Shown here one piece after another: positions 51,875 through 61,106 of a DNA stretch of 64,000 nt. Each line of letters starts with the position of its first letter. The stretch's first letter is position 1. The stretch covers positions 46,849-110,848 of the forward strand of contig CAWDPQ010000004.1 in the NCBI GenBank assembly GCA_963804245.1, written 5' to 3'. The stretch comes from CAWDPQ01 sp963804245 (GTDB lineage Bacteria > Acidobacteriota > Vicinamibacteria > Vicinamibacterales > 2-12-FULL-66-21). The notes under the pieces are model-generated. The model was not told the origin of the DNA and did no database searches. It saw only the letters and a list, made by a program, of their open reading frames with translations. Both the position numbers and the translations under genes were made by a program.

Positions 51875-52249
51875 TCAGAACTGAGAATCTTTCCAGTCTT
51901 CAGCCTTCACGATGCGGTAACGGTTGCTGCGCGCCGTCGATGAGTCGTTGTCGAACACGAAGGCACACTGATGCAGGTCGAAATTCGCGAGCCACTCGTC
52001 CCAGCTGATCGGCCTGAAGACGCCCGCGCCAGGAAAATTGAACCGGATGCCGGCGCCGCCGTCTTTCACGTCAACCGTTGCCGGTCCCGAGCTCGTGGCC
52101 TCACCGGTGGCGGGCTCTGCCTGACGCTCGGCCGCCCAGCGTCTGATCAATTCGTGATCCCGTGTGAACACGACGTCTGTTGAGCCGCGCAACCGGCTGT
52201 CGCCGGATTCGACCTTCTGAATGCGTGGGTCGTTCAGGAAGCAGTTCAC
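51875..52249 (-). CDS. Small hypothetical protein
   Basis: A 124-residue protein. The middle (VVFTRDHELIRRWAAERQAE, then PATVDVKDGGAGIRFNFPGA and ISWDEWLANFDLHQCAFVFD) matches a short conserved family often misannotated as glucan branching enzyme. No signal or membrane helix. Function unknown. It lies in an otherwise gene-poor stretch, alone, between two oppositely oriented genes. Confidence 0.6.
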   Translation of the reverse strand: MNCFLNDPRIQKVESGDSRLRGSTDVVFTRDHELIRRWAAERQAEPATGEATSSGPATVDVKDGGAGIRFNFPGAGVFRPISWDEWLANFDLHQCAFVFDNDSSTARSNRYRIVKAEDWKDSQF

Positions 52250-52602
52250 CCTTGTATGTCATTTTGTTGCTCGTCGAACATCAGCCGAGTTTTGTTGGTT
52301 CGCCGAAATCGGCGACGTGATTCGGGTTGCGATCTCCCCGTAGCCACAATTGAGCAATCGAGGTGCCATTGAGGCCGATCGGGCAATGAACGAAAGCTCG
52401 ACCGGTTGCGCTCTCGACAAATTTGTTGTGGATTCAGGTGCTGCCTACAGCGTTGTATCGCCACATGTCCGCCATTCGACGTTCGCGCGCTCCGGCTGGA
52501 GGGCGCACCGTTGCGACGTTGTCAGGTTTCAAGACGGCGGCGAACAAACTGACATGCGATCCGCCGAGCGTTGCCGATGCTTTGCAGGTCGGGAGCTGGA
52601 AA
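52250..52602. other. Gap without a supportable gene
   Basis: About 350 bases. The frame of the downstream desaturase stays open here but its content is not conserved. I see no promoter consensus, repeat or RNA structure I would defend. Confidence 0.5.
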
Positions 52603-54237
52603 TTGGCGAATGACTCCGTCTCGTCAGGGCACCAGGGTGACTACGACGGGATCATCGTCGGCGCCGGCCACAACGCGCTGATCCTGGCCAGCTATCTCGG
52701 CCAGGCCGGCCTCCGGGTCCTTGCCGTCGATCGGGCGGCAGTTCCCGGCGGCGGGCTCGCCACACTCGAGGATCCGCGTCATCCCGGCTTCCTGCACAAC
52801 ACGCACGCGTTTTTCCAGAGGGCAATCACCGCGATGCCGTGGTACCGAGATCTTGATCTCGAACGCCACGGGGCACACTACATCGAGCCGGAACTCAACG
52901 TCGCGCTCCTCACCCGCGACGGCCGCGCGCTCGAGTGGTGGACGGATATCGCTCGTACGATCGATTCCATCGCGCAGTTCAGCCGGCGCGATGCCGAGAC
53001 GCTGCGCCGCTGGCACGACGAGTTCGTCCCCATCGTGGCCGGCATCCTCCTGCCCGAGAATCGCTCGCCACCGTTGCCGCCAGCCGAGCGGCGGAGACTT
53101 CTCGAGCAAAAGCCGGCGGGCCGCCGCCTGCTCGAGGTCAGCGCGTTGTCGCCGCTCGAATTCGTGCAGCGGGAGTTCGAGAATCCGACGGTGATGGCCG
53201 GCCTGTTGTTCTTCAACGGACTGCGCGAAGTGGATCTGCGGCAGCGCGGATTCGGGCACCATATCGCCGCATTGATCGCGAGCCCGGCCAAGGCGCAGAT
53301 GTCGCGCGGCGGCAGTGCGGCGCTCGCCCGCGCACTGGCCTCCGCCATGCGCGCGAGCGGCAGCGACATCCGACTCATGACCGAGCCGGCGCGCATCATC
53401 GTCGAGAACGGCCGGGCGATTGGAATCGAGACCCGGGAAGGCGAAATGATCCGGGCGCGGCAATTCGTCGCCTCGTCGCTCAATCCACAGCAGACGTTCC
53501 TCGACCTGCTGGAACCGTCGGTGGTGCCGCGAGAGATTCGAGATCAGGCCGAGCGTTTTCAGTACAACGTGCTGGCGCCGTTGTTTGCGCTTCACCTCAA
53601 TCTCCACCAGCCGCCGCGTTATGCGGCGGCCGCGAATCACCCGGAGCTGGCCAAGGCCTTCATGACCATCGTGGGTCTCGACCACATCGACCAGTTCTTC
53701 GACATCATTCGTCATCACGAGGCCGGTACGATCCCTCCGACCGTCATGTGGGGTGCATGTCCCACGATGTTCGATCCCAGCCAGGCCCCGGACGGAAAGC
53801 ACACGGCGTTCATGTGGGAGAAGTTGCCATATCGGCTCGAAGGGGATGCGGCAAATTGGGATCAGGCCCGCGAGGCGCACGGTCGCGTGATGCTGGATCT
53901 CTGGCAGCAATACGCGCCGAACCTCCGCGACGCGGTCATCGACCTCTTCGTGCGCTCACCGCTCGATGTCGAGCGAAGCCTGCCCAATATGCGCGGTGGC
54001 GATCTCCTCGTCGGCGCTTTCACCAGCGATCAGATTGGCTATCACCGGCCGTTCCCCGGTGCCGGTGCGTATCGCACACACATTCACAACCTCTATTTGT
54101 GCGGGTCGAGCAGTCATCCAGGGGGCAACATCACGGGACTTCCGGGCTACAACGCGGCCCAGGTGATCCTCGGAGACTTCGGGATCAACGCCGACTGGAT
54201 GCCGGCGGCGATCGCATCGCGCCTTGCCGCCATTTGA
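52603..54237 (+). CDS. Phytoene-desaturase-like (PYROXD2/CrtI-type) FAD oxidoreductase
   Basis: About 544 residues from a TTG start, which lies next to a GGAGCTGGA site; an ATG 180 bases upstream is possible but adds non-conserved sequence. IIVGAGHNALILASYLGQAG is the FAD Rossmann motif, GLRVLAVDRAAVPGGGLATL the following strand, MSRGGSAALARALASAMRAS the central loop, and NLYLCGSSSHPGGNITGLPG the C-terminal FAD/substrate motif. This wording fits PYROXD2/carotenoid desaturase relatives; the true substrate is unknown. No carotenoid synthesis genes are near. Confidence 0.85.
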   Translation: MANDSVSSGHQGDYDGIIVGAGHNALILASYLGQAGLRVLAVDRAAVPGGGLATLEDPRHPGFLHNTHAFFQRAITAMPWYRDLDLERHGAHYIEPELNVALLTRDGRALEWWTDIARTIDSIAQFSRRDAETLRRWHDEFVPIVAGILLPENRSPPLPPAERRRLLEQKPAGRRLLEVSALSPLEFVQREFENPTVMAGLLFFNGLREVDLRQRGFGHHIAALIASPAKAQMSRGGSAALARALASAMRASGSDIRLMTEPARIIVENGRAIGIETREGEMIRARQFVASSLNPQQTFLDLLEPSVVPREIRDQAERFQYNVLAPLFALHLNLHQPPRYAAAANHPELAKAFMTIVGLDHIDQFFDIIRHHEAGTIPPTVMWGACPTMFDPSQAPDGKHTAFMWEKLPYRLEGDAANWDQAREAHGRVMLDLWQQYAPNLRDAVIDLFVRSPLDVERSLPNMRGGDLLVGAFTSDQIGYHRPFPGAGAYRTHIHNLYLCGSSSHPGGNITGLPGYNAAQVILGDFGINADWMPAAIASRLAAI

Positions 54238-54500
54238 ACATTGCGAGGCGGAGCGCCGGTATGTGATGGCGAGCGCAGTCCGGCGCCGTTCAGTGCCAAG
54301 ATGTGCAATTGTGATCCCGGACAAGGCGCGATTTTCGCAGGACCCCTCCCAGCCGGCGATTCTGACTGGCTTTGGCTACGAAAATTGTGTACAGGATCAC
54401 GGGACCGCGTATTCAGCCCTGGGAACAATTGTGCAAGTGGGAAGCTCAGCGCTAGCGCTGTCTCCGCGGATCGTACCCACGCGTGTTCTGGGAGGTACTC

Positions 54501-54710
54501 ATGAATATCTGGACCGAGTTCAAGAACGCGATTCTGCCCTGGATTCTTGCAAGTGCTACGGTCGCGTTCCTGATCGCCGAACATCGTCGGACGACGGGAG
54601 CCTTGCTCGAAGCGAATACACGTCTGGCAAATGCAGTTGAACAACAGGGCAAGGTACTCGACGGCGTGCGCTCGCTACTCGCGTCACAGGGGTACACGCT
54701 CCCCCTTTAG
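54501..54710 (+). CDS. Small single-pass membrane protein (holin-like)
   Basis: A 69-residue protein behind a strong GGAGGT site. One membrane helix (AILPWILASATVAFLIAEHR) is followed by a charged coiled coil (TGALLEANTRLANAVEQQGK). In size and layout it resembles simple phage holin-like or spacer proteins. It is followed at ten bases by an M15-peptidase-like gene, a pairing seen in lysis cassettes. No other phage genes are near, so the role is uncertain. Confidence 0.6.
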   Translation: MNIWTEFKNAILPWILASATVAFLIAEHRRTTGALLEANTRLANAVEQQGKVLDGVRSLLASQGYTLPL

Positions 54711-54720
54711 CCAAGCCGTA

Positions 54721-55098
54721 GTGATACGCGGACTTCGGGTACCGGTCAACCTGACGTCACGCGAATCACTGCGGATGTTCGACCTGGCTGATATCTGGGC
54801 GACTCGAACCGGCAAGGAAGTCCGGCTCGTGTCGGCAAACGACCATGTGCACAGCCGGGGCTCGGCGCACTACGAAGGCCTGGCGCTCGATTTCCAATCG
54901 TCGGATCCGGACGGACTTTCGGAGGCCTTCCGGCTCGCCGGCTACCGTGTGCTCTGGAAAGTGCCCGGACACTATGGACACGTGCACGTGGAGCACGACG
55001 GACCGGGCAATGCAGCGGCCGAGCAACGCTCATCGAGCCAGACGTCTACGCGCGCGTCGACGTCGCGGCCACGACCTGCCGTGCGGGTGGGTGGGTGA
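54721..55098 (+). CDS. M15-like D-Ala-D-Ala peptidase (endolysin-like)
   Basis: A 125-residue protein with the zinc motif of M15 peptidases: HSRGSAHYEGLALDFQSSDP (His-x6-Asp type) and HYGHVHVEHD with the last His. The N-terminal part (VPVNLTSRESLRMFDLADIW) lacks a signal peptide. Size fits a small endolysin that cleaves peptidoglycan cross-links. Start assumed at GTG 54721, since the in-frame reading before it overlaps the membrane-protein gene. Basic Ser/Arg/Thr-rich tail. Confidence 0.65.
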   Translation: MIRGLRVPVNLTSRESLRMFDLADIWATRTGKEVRLVSANDHVHSRGSAHYEGLALDFQSSDPDGLSEAFRLAGYRVLWKVPGHYGHVHVEHDGPGNAAAEQRSSSQTSTRASTSRPRPAVRVGG

Positions 55099-55117
55099 GA
55101 GCATCGTCGATTCCGCG

Positions 55118-56296
55118 TCACGTTTCCCCGACATCTTTGCTCGGGCGGCTGGCGGTCATGCCTTGTTCTCCCGCCCACTGGCCCAGATCGCGTCCCTGAA
55201 TCGCAACAGCCATCAAATCCGGGAAACGATCCGGAGTACAGGCGAAGCTGGGAATTCCCATGCCCGCGAGCGCGGCGGCGTTTCGCTCGTCGAATGCCGG
55301 AGCGCCGCTGTCGGCAAGGGCGAGCAGCGTCACGACGCGAACGCCCGATCCGGCAATCGCGGCTGCGCGCTTGAGCATTTCGTCCCGATCTCCGCCTTCG
55401 AAAAGATCCGTGATGAGCACCAGAATCGTATCCGTCGGCCTCGTGATGAGAGTCTGGCAGTAGGCGAGAGCCCGGTTGATATCGGTTCCTCCTCCGAGCT
55501 GGATTCCCATGAGGACGTCGACCGGATCCGACATGTTGTCGGTGAGATCCGCCACGCTCGTGTCGAATGCGACGACGTGGGTGCGAAGCGCGGGAATCGA
55601 GGCCAGAACGGCGCCGAAGATCCCCGAGTAGACGACCGACTGACCCATCGATCCCGATTGATCGATACAGACGACGATGGTCCTCAGCTCATGACGCGAG
55701 CGACCGAAGCCGATTCGGGTCTCGGGCACGATGACGCCGTACTCGGGCTGATAGTGCTTGAGGTTCGCGCGCAGTGTTCTATTCCAGTCGATCTCGTGGT
55801 GGCGCGGTCGCCTGTTCCGTGTCGAACGCTTCAACGCTCCGACCACAGCCTGGCGCATCGGCGCGTCTAGTCGCCTCTGTAGATCCTGAACGACACGCTG
55901 CACGATCTGCCGGGCCGTCGCTTTGGCGCGCTGCGGGATGACTCCCGACAGAGCCATCAGCGTCGTCACGAGGTTCAGGTCGGGTTCCAGCGCCGACATC
56001 ATTTCCGGCTCGAGCAGCAGCCTGTGCATGCCAAGCCGGTCGATCGCGTCTTTCTGCATGACGCGAACGACCGAGCTGGGGAAGTATTCACGGATGTCGC
56101 CCAGCCATCGCGCGGCGTTCGGCGCAGATGCGCCCAGGCCTGCGCCGCGTTCGCCCGGTCCGTCATAGAGCGCAGCCATGGCTTTATCCATGGCCAGGGT
56201 GCGTCCGCTCAGCGAGAAACCGATACCGTCGGCCTCATTTCCGCCGAGCAGGAGGCGCCAGCGCTCCAGGCGCTCTTTCGGATCGACGGTCATCAC
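55118..56296 (-). CDS. VWA-domain protein (YehP-like)
   Basis: A 392-residue protein, the last of a five-gene operon with MoxR. An N-terminal helical part (LERWRLLLGGNEADGIGFSL) precedes the VWA domain with MIDAS motif VVCIDQSGSMGQSVVYSGIF (about residue 212), Thr in GGGTDINRALAYC and Asp in ITDLFEGGDRDEM, all three metal sites. MoxR-VWA pairs assemble or mature target complexes; in E. coli YehP is the equivalent. Its start overlaps the DUF5682 stop by four bases. Confidence 0.9.
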   Translation of the reverse strand: MMTVDPKERLERWRLLLGGNEADGIGFSLSGRTLAMDKAMAALYDGPGERGAGLGASAPNAARWLGDIREYFPSSVVRVMQKDAIDRLGMHRLLLEPEMMSALEPDLNLVTTLMALSGVIPQRAKATARQIVQRVVQDLQRRLDAPMRQAVVGALKRSTRNRRPRHHEIDWNRTLRANLKHYQPEYGVIVPETRIGFGRSRHELRTIVVCIDQSGSMGQSVVYSGIFGAVLASIPALRTHVVAFDTSVADLTDNMSDPVDVLMGIQLGGGTDINRALAYCQTLITRPTDTILVLITDLFEGGDRDEMLKRAAAIAGSGVRVVTLLALADSGAPAFDERNAAALAGMGIPSFACTPDRFPDLMAVAIQGRDLGQWAGEQGMTASRPSKDVGET

Positions 56297-58524
56297 ATCA
56301 GCCGATCGCCAAGGATCAGACGGAGGATGGGATCGACCATTGCGCCCCGGACCGGATCGTAGTCATCCGCGTCGACCGGAGCTGCCGTCGCGTCCGACGA
56401 TGTCGCGCGGTTGATCTTCTCGCCGATTTGCCGCCGTTCGGCTTTTTCGAACGTCGAGAACGTCCGGCGCGCGATTGGACAGATCTGTTCGAACGTGTCG
56501 CGCGACAGCCCTGCCAGCCAGCGATCGACGATGCCGAGCAGGCGCTCGTCGTGGAGAAGCAACAATCCCGAGCCTGCGAGGAAGCCTTCGAGCCAGGCCG
56601 AGGCCTTTGCCGGCTCGTTGCCGTGCGAGAGCGACAGCGAGAGACGATCTGCCGCCGCGTCCGGTGAAGTGGCGCCGGTGTCGAGCAGAACTCGGCAGGC
56701 CCGTCCGGCGACCAGGCCGTGGATGTCCGCATCTCCAATCTTCTCCAATGCTTCTTTCCACACCGTCAGCAGGTCGGGCCGATTGAGCGTAACGAGTGCG
56801 CCTTGCACCTGATCGATCCGCTGCCGCATCACATCCGCTGCGTCGTCATCCAGAGAAGTACACGCGGGCAGCAGGCCCGCCGAGATTCGAGCGAGCAGGC
56901 TGCCGACGACGGGCTCGACCAGGGCGGCGTCGGTCCTGCGGACGTTGCCGTAGCGCAGCACGCGCGCCAGCGGCGGCAAAGCCGTCATCAGATGGCCGAG
57001 ATCAGTCGCAACCGCCGACATCGACTGAATGCGAGCGAGTAACCGTTCAACCGTTCCAGCGAGGTCCGCCAGGATTACGTCGTCCAGAAGTGCGGGCAGC
57101 TCGGTCAAATCGCTGGCTGTTGCGGCACGATGCGTCACCGAGGCCGCAGCCGCGACGGCAACCGTATTACCCCATTGCGCCGCCTCGATGACCTTGACAG
57201 CAAATTCCGGTCGCCATTGAAGCTTCCAGATTTCGTGAAACGTGCTGGCTCGCTGCCGCTGATCGTCCTGCAGCTCGCCCCACTCGACGCCGAGGAGGCG
57301 CAGGCGATGGAGCAGGTGGCTGCGCGCGAGGTCGGTTTCCTTTCGCTGATCGAGGTCGAGGATCGTCTCGTCGGCCGACACCTTCAGTCTGAGGGACTTC
57401 TGCAGGCCTGAAAGATCACGCTGCAGCGGGACCATCGGAACGGCGTCGGGGACCTGGCCGAGGCGCTGGCCGACGATCAGTTTTCTCTGGATGAGGCGCA
57501 CCGGCGTCGGATTGCCATGGCAGAGAACCGACAGCGTGGCTTCGCCGAGCTCGTCGAGCCCGGCGTTATGGCGGCCGCGAATGGCCGCCAGAGTGTCCGC
57601 AAGACGCACCGACTCGATCACGTTGGCGGGAGAGGCATCGATGTCCTCGTCGCGAAGAAGCCGCGCAACCCGAATCATCCAACGTTCCGAGAGCTGTGCG
57701 CGATGCATCCAGAGATGGTCGTACCACCCCGGGCTGGCTACGCCGGCGCCGTAACCGGAGTCGAAGCAGAGACGATCGTAGGTCCACGGAATCCAGGTGG
57801 CTGAAGTCTTGCGCTTGACCAGCTGTTTCAGGATCTCGTCGTCTCGTTTCGCCGGGTACCGCTTCAGCGCATCTGCGGAGAGGGCAGGTGTGTGCCACGC
57901 CCCACAGACAACCGCGATACGCTCGAATCCTTCTTTGAACGCAGCACGGATGCTCTTCCGCATGTGCGCTTCGCGCGCGGGCTCCTCCGCATCTCGGGGT
58001 GTGTCGCTGAGCTCCTCGCGCGCCGACGCGATCGCCGCCTGGATGGCGTCGAAGAGTCCAAGCGGATCGTCATCCGCGTGGCGCTCTTCGATGAGACGGC
58101 CCCACCACGCCTCGCCGTCGGCGAACCCTGCCGCAAGAGCCAGTGACTCGAGAGGATCGCGCGGGGATTCGCCTTCGCGGACTGTGCCCGGCGACCGAAC
58201 GTCGGGTTGTCTCAGCGACTGCGGGAGATCGATGAAGCGAGCAGGAACATCCTTGTCGAGCGCCCAACGCAGCGCCTGCCACTCCGGCGAGAACGTCGCG
58301 AACGGATAGTAGACCGCGCTGCTTGGGGCATCCGCTTCGTAGACCAGCAGGGCCACTGGCGGCGTCATGTCTGCGTGGGCCGCAAACGCCAGCACGTCCG
58401 CCGCATCGGGCGGGCCTTCGACGAGAACGATCGTCGGCTGGAGCTTCTCCAGTGCGCGGACGAGTACGCGCGCGGACCCCGGCCCGTGATGACGGATGCC
58501 GAGTACGGACAACGTGCCGGCCAT
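56293..58524 (-). CDS. DUF5682 protein (YehM-like)
   Basis: A 743-residue protein. The N-terminus LSVLGIRHHGPGSARVLVRA then PTIVLVEGPPDAADVLAFA is the DUF5682 opening, reminiscent of TraB/Tiki-type metal hydrolases (EGPPD). Many helices follow; WHTPALSADALKRY lies in the middle. No membrane segment. In E. coli the homologue is YehM. Its start ATG lies four bases after the MoxR stop and its stop overlaps the VWA start by four bases. Function unknown. Confidence 0.88.
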   Translation of the reverse strand: MAGTLSVLGIRHHGPGSARVLVRALEKLQPTIVLVEGPPDAADVLAFAAHADMTPPVALLVYEADAPSSAVYYPFATFSPEWQALRWALDKDVPARFIDLPQSLRQPDVRSPGTVREGESPRDPLESLALAAGFADGEAWWGRLIEERHADDDPLGLFDAIQAAIASAREELSDTPRDAEEPAREAHMRKSIRAAFKEGFERIAVVCGAWHTPALSADALKRYPAKRDDEILKQLVKRKTSATWIPWTYDRLCFDSGYGAGVASPGWYDHLWMHRAQLSERWMIRVARLLRDEDIDASPANVIESVRLADTLAAIRGRHNAGLDELGEATLSVLCHGNPTPVRLIQRKLIVGQRLGQVPDAVPMVPLQRDLSGLQKSLRLKVSADETILDLDQRKETDLARSHLLHRLRLLGVEWGELQDDQRQRASTFHEIWKLQWRPEFAVKVIEAAQWGNTVAVAAAASVTHRAATASDLTELPALLDDVILADLAGTVERLLARIQSMSAVATDLGHLMTALPPLARVLRYGNVRRTDAALVEPVVGSLLARISAGLLPACTSLDDDAADVMRQRIDQVQGALVTLNRPDLLTVWKEALEKIGDADIHGLVAGRACRVLLDTGATSPDAAADRLSLSLSHGNEPAKASAWLEGFLAGSGLLLLHDERLLGIVDRWLAGLSRDTFEQICPIARRTFSTFEKAERRQIGEKINRATSSDATAAPVDADDYDPVRGAMVDPILRLILGDRLM

Positions 58525-58528
58525 CAGA

Positions 58529-59614
58529 TCACAGAACTTCCTTGCAGGCGCGGTACAGGTCCTTCCAACCGTCCCGTTCCTTGACGACGGTTTCCAGATA
58601 CTCCTGCATCACGATCCGGTCCTGGACCGGATCCTTGACGATCGCGCCGAGCATGGCGCTGGCGACATCGGAGGCCTGCAGTGTTCCGCCTCCGAAGTGA
58701 GCGGCGAGAGCGATACCGCTGGTGATGACGCTGATGGCTTCCGCCGTACTCAACGTGCTCGACGGCTGTTTGAGCTTGCTCTTTCCATCCGCCGTCTTTC
58801 CTTCGCGAAGCTCGCGGAAGACGGTGACGACGCGGTGGATTTCCTCGATGGCGGGCGTCTCGGCGGGCAGCTCGAGCGATCGGCCGAGTTGAACGACGCG
58901 GCGCTGGACGATGTCGACCTCTTCCTCCATCGTTTCGGGGACGGGCAGGACAACGGTGTTGAAGCGACGTTTGAGCGCGCTCGACAGCTCGTTCACACCT
59001 TTGTCGCGATCGTTGGCGGTGGCGATGATGTTGAAGCCCTTGACCGCGCGGATCTCGCTGTTGAGCTCGGGCACGGGCAATGTTTTCTCCGACAGGATGG
59101 TGATGAGCGTGTCCTGGACGTCGCTCGGCATGCGGGTCAGCTCCTCGACGCGGACGATCTTTCCGCCCGTCATTCCGCGCATCACCGGGCTTGGAACAAC
59201 GGCGTCGAGGGATGGCCCCTTGGCGAGGAGGAGCGCGTAGTTCCACCCGTAGCGGATGGCTTCTTCCGGCGTGCCGGCCGTCCCTTGCACGAGCAGTGTT
59301 GAATCGCCGCTGATGGCTGCCGAAATGTGCTCGCTCACCCAGCTCTTGGCGGTGCCAGGAACACCGAGGATGAGCAGCGCGCGATCAGTGGCAAGCGTCG
59401 CCACGGCGATTTCGATGAGACGCCGATTGCCGACGTACTTCGGCGAGATGATCGTGCCATCTTCGAGCGTGCCGCCCATCACGTAGGTGACGACCGCCCA
59501 CGGTGAGAGCAGCCAGTGCGGCGGCCGTTCACGAGTGTCGGCGCGAGCCACCGCGGTGAGCTCGGATGCAAACTCCTGTTCGGCCGGCTGGCGCAAAGCC
59601 TCGGTCTTGGTCAA
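58529..59614 (-). CDS. MoxR-type AAA+ ATPase (YehL-like)
   Basis: A 361-residue ATPase. Walker A is LILGVPGTAKSWVSEHI (84-91), Walker B GGKIVRVEELTRMP, sensor 1 FNIIATANDRDKGVNE, then ALKRRFNTVVLPVP with the Arg finger. The GTAGTPEEAIRYGWNYALLL insertion fits the YehL subgroup. MoxR ATPases act as chaperones for VWA partners. Its start overlaps the DUF5691 stop by four bases; DUF5682 follows four bases after its stop. Confidence 0.93.
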   Translation of the reverse strand: MTKTEALRQPAEQEFASELTAVARADTRERPPHWLLSPWAVVTYVMGGTLEDGTIISPKYVGNRRLIEIAVATLATDRALLILGVPGTAKSWVSEHISAAISGDSTLLVQGTAGTPEEAIRYGWNYALLLAKGPSLDAVVPSPVMRGMTGGKIVRVEELTRMPSDVQDTLITILSEKTLPVPELNSEIRAVKGFNIIATANDRDKGVNELSSALKRRFNTVVLPVPETMEEEVDIVQRRVVQLGRSLELPAETPAIEEIHRVVTVFRELREGKTADGKSKLKQPSSTLSTAEAISVITSGIALAAHFGGGTLQASDVASAMLGAIVKDPVQDRIVMQEYLETVVKERDGWKDLYRACKEVL

Positions 59615-61101
59615 GACGTGAACTCCTTGTGCATGTCGGCGCGAAGCCGTGCGCGTTCGATGCTTCTGATCGCCCCTTCGACAGGCTCTCCCTCGAACAC
59701 GTGCACGACCGCGTGCTCGAAAGCCTCGACAGCGTCCGGCGAAATTCTCCTCGATGCCGCCTCAATCGCTCGAGACAGACGCCAGGCATCCTTCGCATCT
59801 TTCGAAACGTCTCTGCTCAGAATCTTCATCGCTTCTGCGGAGAACGCACTCGACCACGGGCGATCGAACGAAGTGAGGACCGTCCACCTGTCGACAGAAG
59901 TCAGAGGCGCCTTCGCGGCCACCTCGAGCGACAGAGGCTCGCGGCGATCGGCTGCCAGCGCCTCGAGGAGCGTGGCTATCGCCGCAAGGTCGGTGGGTGT
60001 CTGGCCGAGGAACCAGCGAACCAGGGCCGTGATCCAGCTCGGATCGTCTGCCGAACTGGCGGCGGTGACGAGTGCCTGCATCGCATCGCCAAAATAATCG
60101 TCGCCCTTCAGGGACTCGAGGATCAGCTCAGGGCTCAGTTCCGTGCGTTCGGCCCACACGGCGAGATCGGCAAGCGCCAGAATCTGCCGCATCCACCAGG
60201 CTCTGGGACCGATGCCCTCCGGAGGCCGCTGCTCGATTCCGTCGCGCTCCCATTCTTCGATAAACGATTCCGGAGGCACGAGCACGATCTGGCGGCGTGT
60301 GTGACCGATCGGGGCCCCGCGCGGCGTACGGACCGTGATCATCGTTTTCGCCACTTCGGACAGCCGCCGGCGCAGGCGGGATCCTGGAATGAGGGCGAGA
60401 ACGGCGGCAGCCTGCCGGCGCACGATCTTGCTTCGGTCGTCGAGCGCCGCCTCGAGGAAAGGCTCGTCGGCCATCGAGCGGTTCTCGATCAGCGCTTCGA
60501 GAAACCGCTGGCGGTCGCTGGCGGCGTCAGCCTGCCAGCTCGATTCCACGAGCGCGAGCGCTCGGGCCGGATCGCGCCGGCGAACGGACGTGAGGATCGC
60601 GAGCCGCTCCGCACTCTTGCCTGTCTGCCAGACGAGGTCTGCATCGGCGGGAATCTCGGGCGTTGCGACGTGCTTCTGCCAGTCGGCGTTCAGCGTGGCG
60701 AGCCACTCACCGCGATGGCCAAGCGCGGCAAAGATCGACTCGGAGCGGCGCGGCTGCCGCACCCACCAGTCGAGCAGCAGCGGGGCAGTCGCACCGTCCA
60801 CGACGACGCCGTGCGAACGCGCGAGCTGGGCCCATTCCTCGATCAGCCCGGCGTCGAGATCGCCGAGAAGCCTGACCAGCGTGGCGATCGCCGCTGTGGG
60901 TGCAGTCGGCCGATCGTCGCTGGGACAGTCTGGCAGCCGGACGGTATGAATCCGTGGACGCCACCCGGCGCGGGCCTGAACTCCGAGCGTGGCGGCATCC
61001 CTGAGGAGCGTCTCTGCTGAACCGTCATCGCCACCGAATCGATCGGTGCCAATCGTGGCGGCCGCGCTCAGCGCCCGAAGGCGTTCCTGCGGTGATGGCA
61101 T
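59611..61101 (-). CDS. DUF5691 helical-repeat protein
   Basis: A 496-residue all-helical protein without signal or membrane helix: RLRALSAAATIGTDRFGGDD, WWVRQPRRSESIFAALGHRG, then HEAT-like pieces FLEALIENRSMADEPFLEAA, LDDRSKIVRRQAAAVLALIP. PPESFIEEWERDGIEQRPPEG marks DUF5691, which occurs only beside SWIM/MoxR/VWA clusters. Likely a scaffold. I prefer ATG 61101 over the GTG at 61119, which would overlap the SWIM gene. Confidence 0.85.
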   Translation of the reverse strand: MPSPQERLRALSAAATIGTDRFGGDDGSAETLLRDAATLGVQARAGWRPRIHTVRLPDCPSDDRPTAPTAAIATLVRLLGDLDAGLIEEWAQLARSHGVVVDGATAPLLLDWWVRQPRRSESIFAALGHRGEWLATLNADWQKHVATPEIPADADLVWQTGKSAERLAILTSVRRRDPARALALVESSWQADAASDRQRFLEALIENRSMADEPFLEAALDDRSKIVRRQAAAVLALIPGSRLRRRLSEVAKTMITVRTPRGAPIGHTRRQIVLVPPESFIEEWERDGIEQRPPEGIGPRAWWMRQILALADLAVWAERTELSPELILESLKGDDYFGDAMQALVTAASSADDPSWITALVRWFLGQTPTDLAAIATLLEALAADRREPLSLEVAAKAPLTSVDRWTVLTSFDRPWSSAFSAEAMKILSRDVSKDAKDAWRLSRAIEAASRRISPDAVEAFEHAVVHVFEGEPVEGAIRSIERARLRADMHKEFTS

Positions 61102-61106
61102 GCCGC

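Noticed and set aside
52624..53910. Reverse frame across the desaturase-like gene
   Set aside because: Antisense shadow, composition typical of reversed GC-rich genes.
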